Shown: in pieces, positions 63,911 to 64,000 of the stretch
Layout: each line of letters begins with the position of its first letter
How positions within the stretch are numbered: position 1 is the first letter of the stretch
Assembly: GCA_937989875.1 (NCBI GenBank)
Contig: CALKBO010000030.1
Location: forward strand, 94,840-158,839
Length of the DNA: 64,000 nucleotides
Source of the DNA: an uncultured Collinsella sp.
Lineage (GTDB): Bacteria > Actinomycetota > Coriobacteriia > Coriobacteriales > Coriobacteriaceae
Reading direction: 5' to 3'
Made by a program: the position numbers and the translations under genes
Notes under the pieces: generated by a model
Seen by the model: only the letters and a program-made list of their open reading frames with translations
Database searches by the model: none
What the model was told of the DNA's origin: nothing

Positions 63911-64000
63911 GAACATTTTTAAAAATCGCTTACATTGTGGAATTCGGCCTTGATTGTCATTTTCATTGCAACAGCCTCAGGACTCAGCGCAACGCGTTGC

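Overview
The window looks like chromosomal DNA of a gut Coriobacteriia bacterium, most likely Collinsella. The DNA is GC-rich with strongly GC-biased third codon positions, and the content fits an anaerobic amino-acid and sugar fermenter: an arginine deiminase cluster, rubrerythrin, many LytTR two-component systems, GntR/UTRA regulators and a mannose-family PTS. The genus is my inference; no rRNA is present to confirm it.

Layout. Positions 1-6400 hold an arginine deiminase cluster: a divergent arcA copy, then an arcD-like antiporter, a second arcA, ornithine carbamoyltransferase and carbamate kinase. The antiporter and the kinase each carry a one-base frameshift as written. 6500-19500: a C39-like peptidase, an amino-acid permease with an amidohydrolase, two LytS/LytTR two-component systems, a phospholipase-like protein, an MFS transporter, a glycosyltransferase and a phosphodiesterase. 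19600-25400: tRNA-Asp, an Rrf2 regulator, a cluster-less MutY-like glycosylase, rubrerythrin, small membrane proteins and a nucleotidyltransferase/HTH pair that may be a toxin-antitoxin system. 25400-35900: rmuC, an ABC exporter, nth, mfd, a PAP2 phosphatase, a threonine-aldolase-like lyase and a GNAT protein. 36000-52100: three separate GntR/UTRA regulator plus SIS-domain loci, one with a complete mannose-family PTS. This layout suggests uptake and deglycation of Amadori compounds (fructoselysine/glucoselysine type). An IS110-family element, an EamA transporter, a HAD phosphatase, a YitT protein and RecQ lie among them. 52200-59800: a lactate dehydrogenase-like enzyme, MetA, 5-formyl-THF cyclo-ligase, HicAB, an M16 peptidase and an orphan gene. 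59900-63900: a divergent Sau3AI-type restriction-modification pair, a DUF5710 protein and tRNA-Val.

The most unusual content is between the genes. I see at least four dispersed repeat families. One is an 18-bp-arm palindrome (three copies). One is a leader hairpin with compensatory base changes (four copies, two directly in front of ribosome-binding sites). One is a palindromic element (copies near 37900 and 48000, fragment near 33280), and the IS110 element has inserted into one copy. One is a foldback element whose loop and terminator tail are conserved while its 29-31 bp stem differs completely between its two copies. There are also a 38-bp perfect foldback, a three-helix 119-nt foldback and an array of six 19-nt units.

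The IS110-family insertion can be resolved to a CT core by comparison with the uninterrupted copy. Its noncoding end contains short segments matching both target halves and the circle junction, which is what a bridge RNA would need. I regard this, the foldback family and the 19-nt array as the best leads. All repeat and guide matches were read by eye; none was tested statistically.
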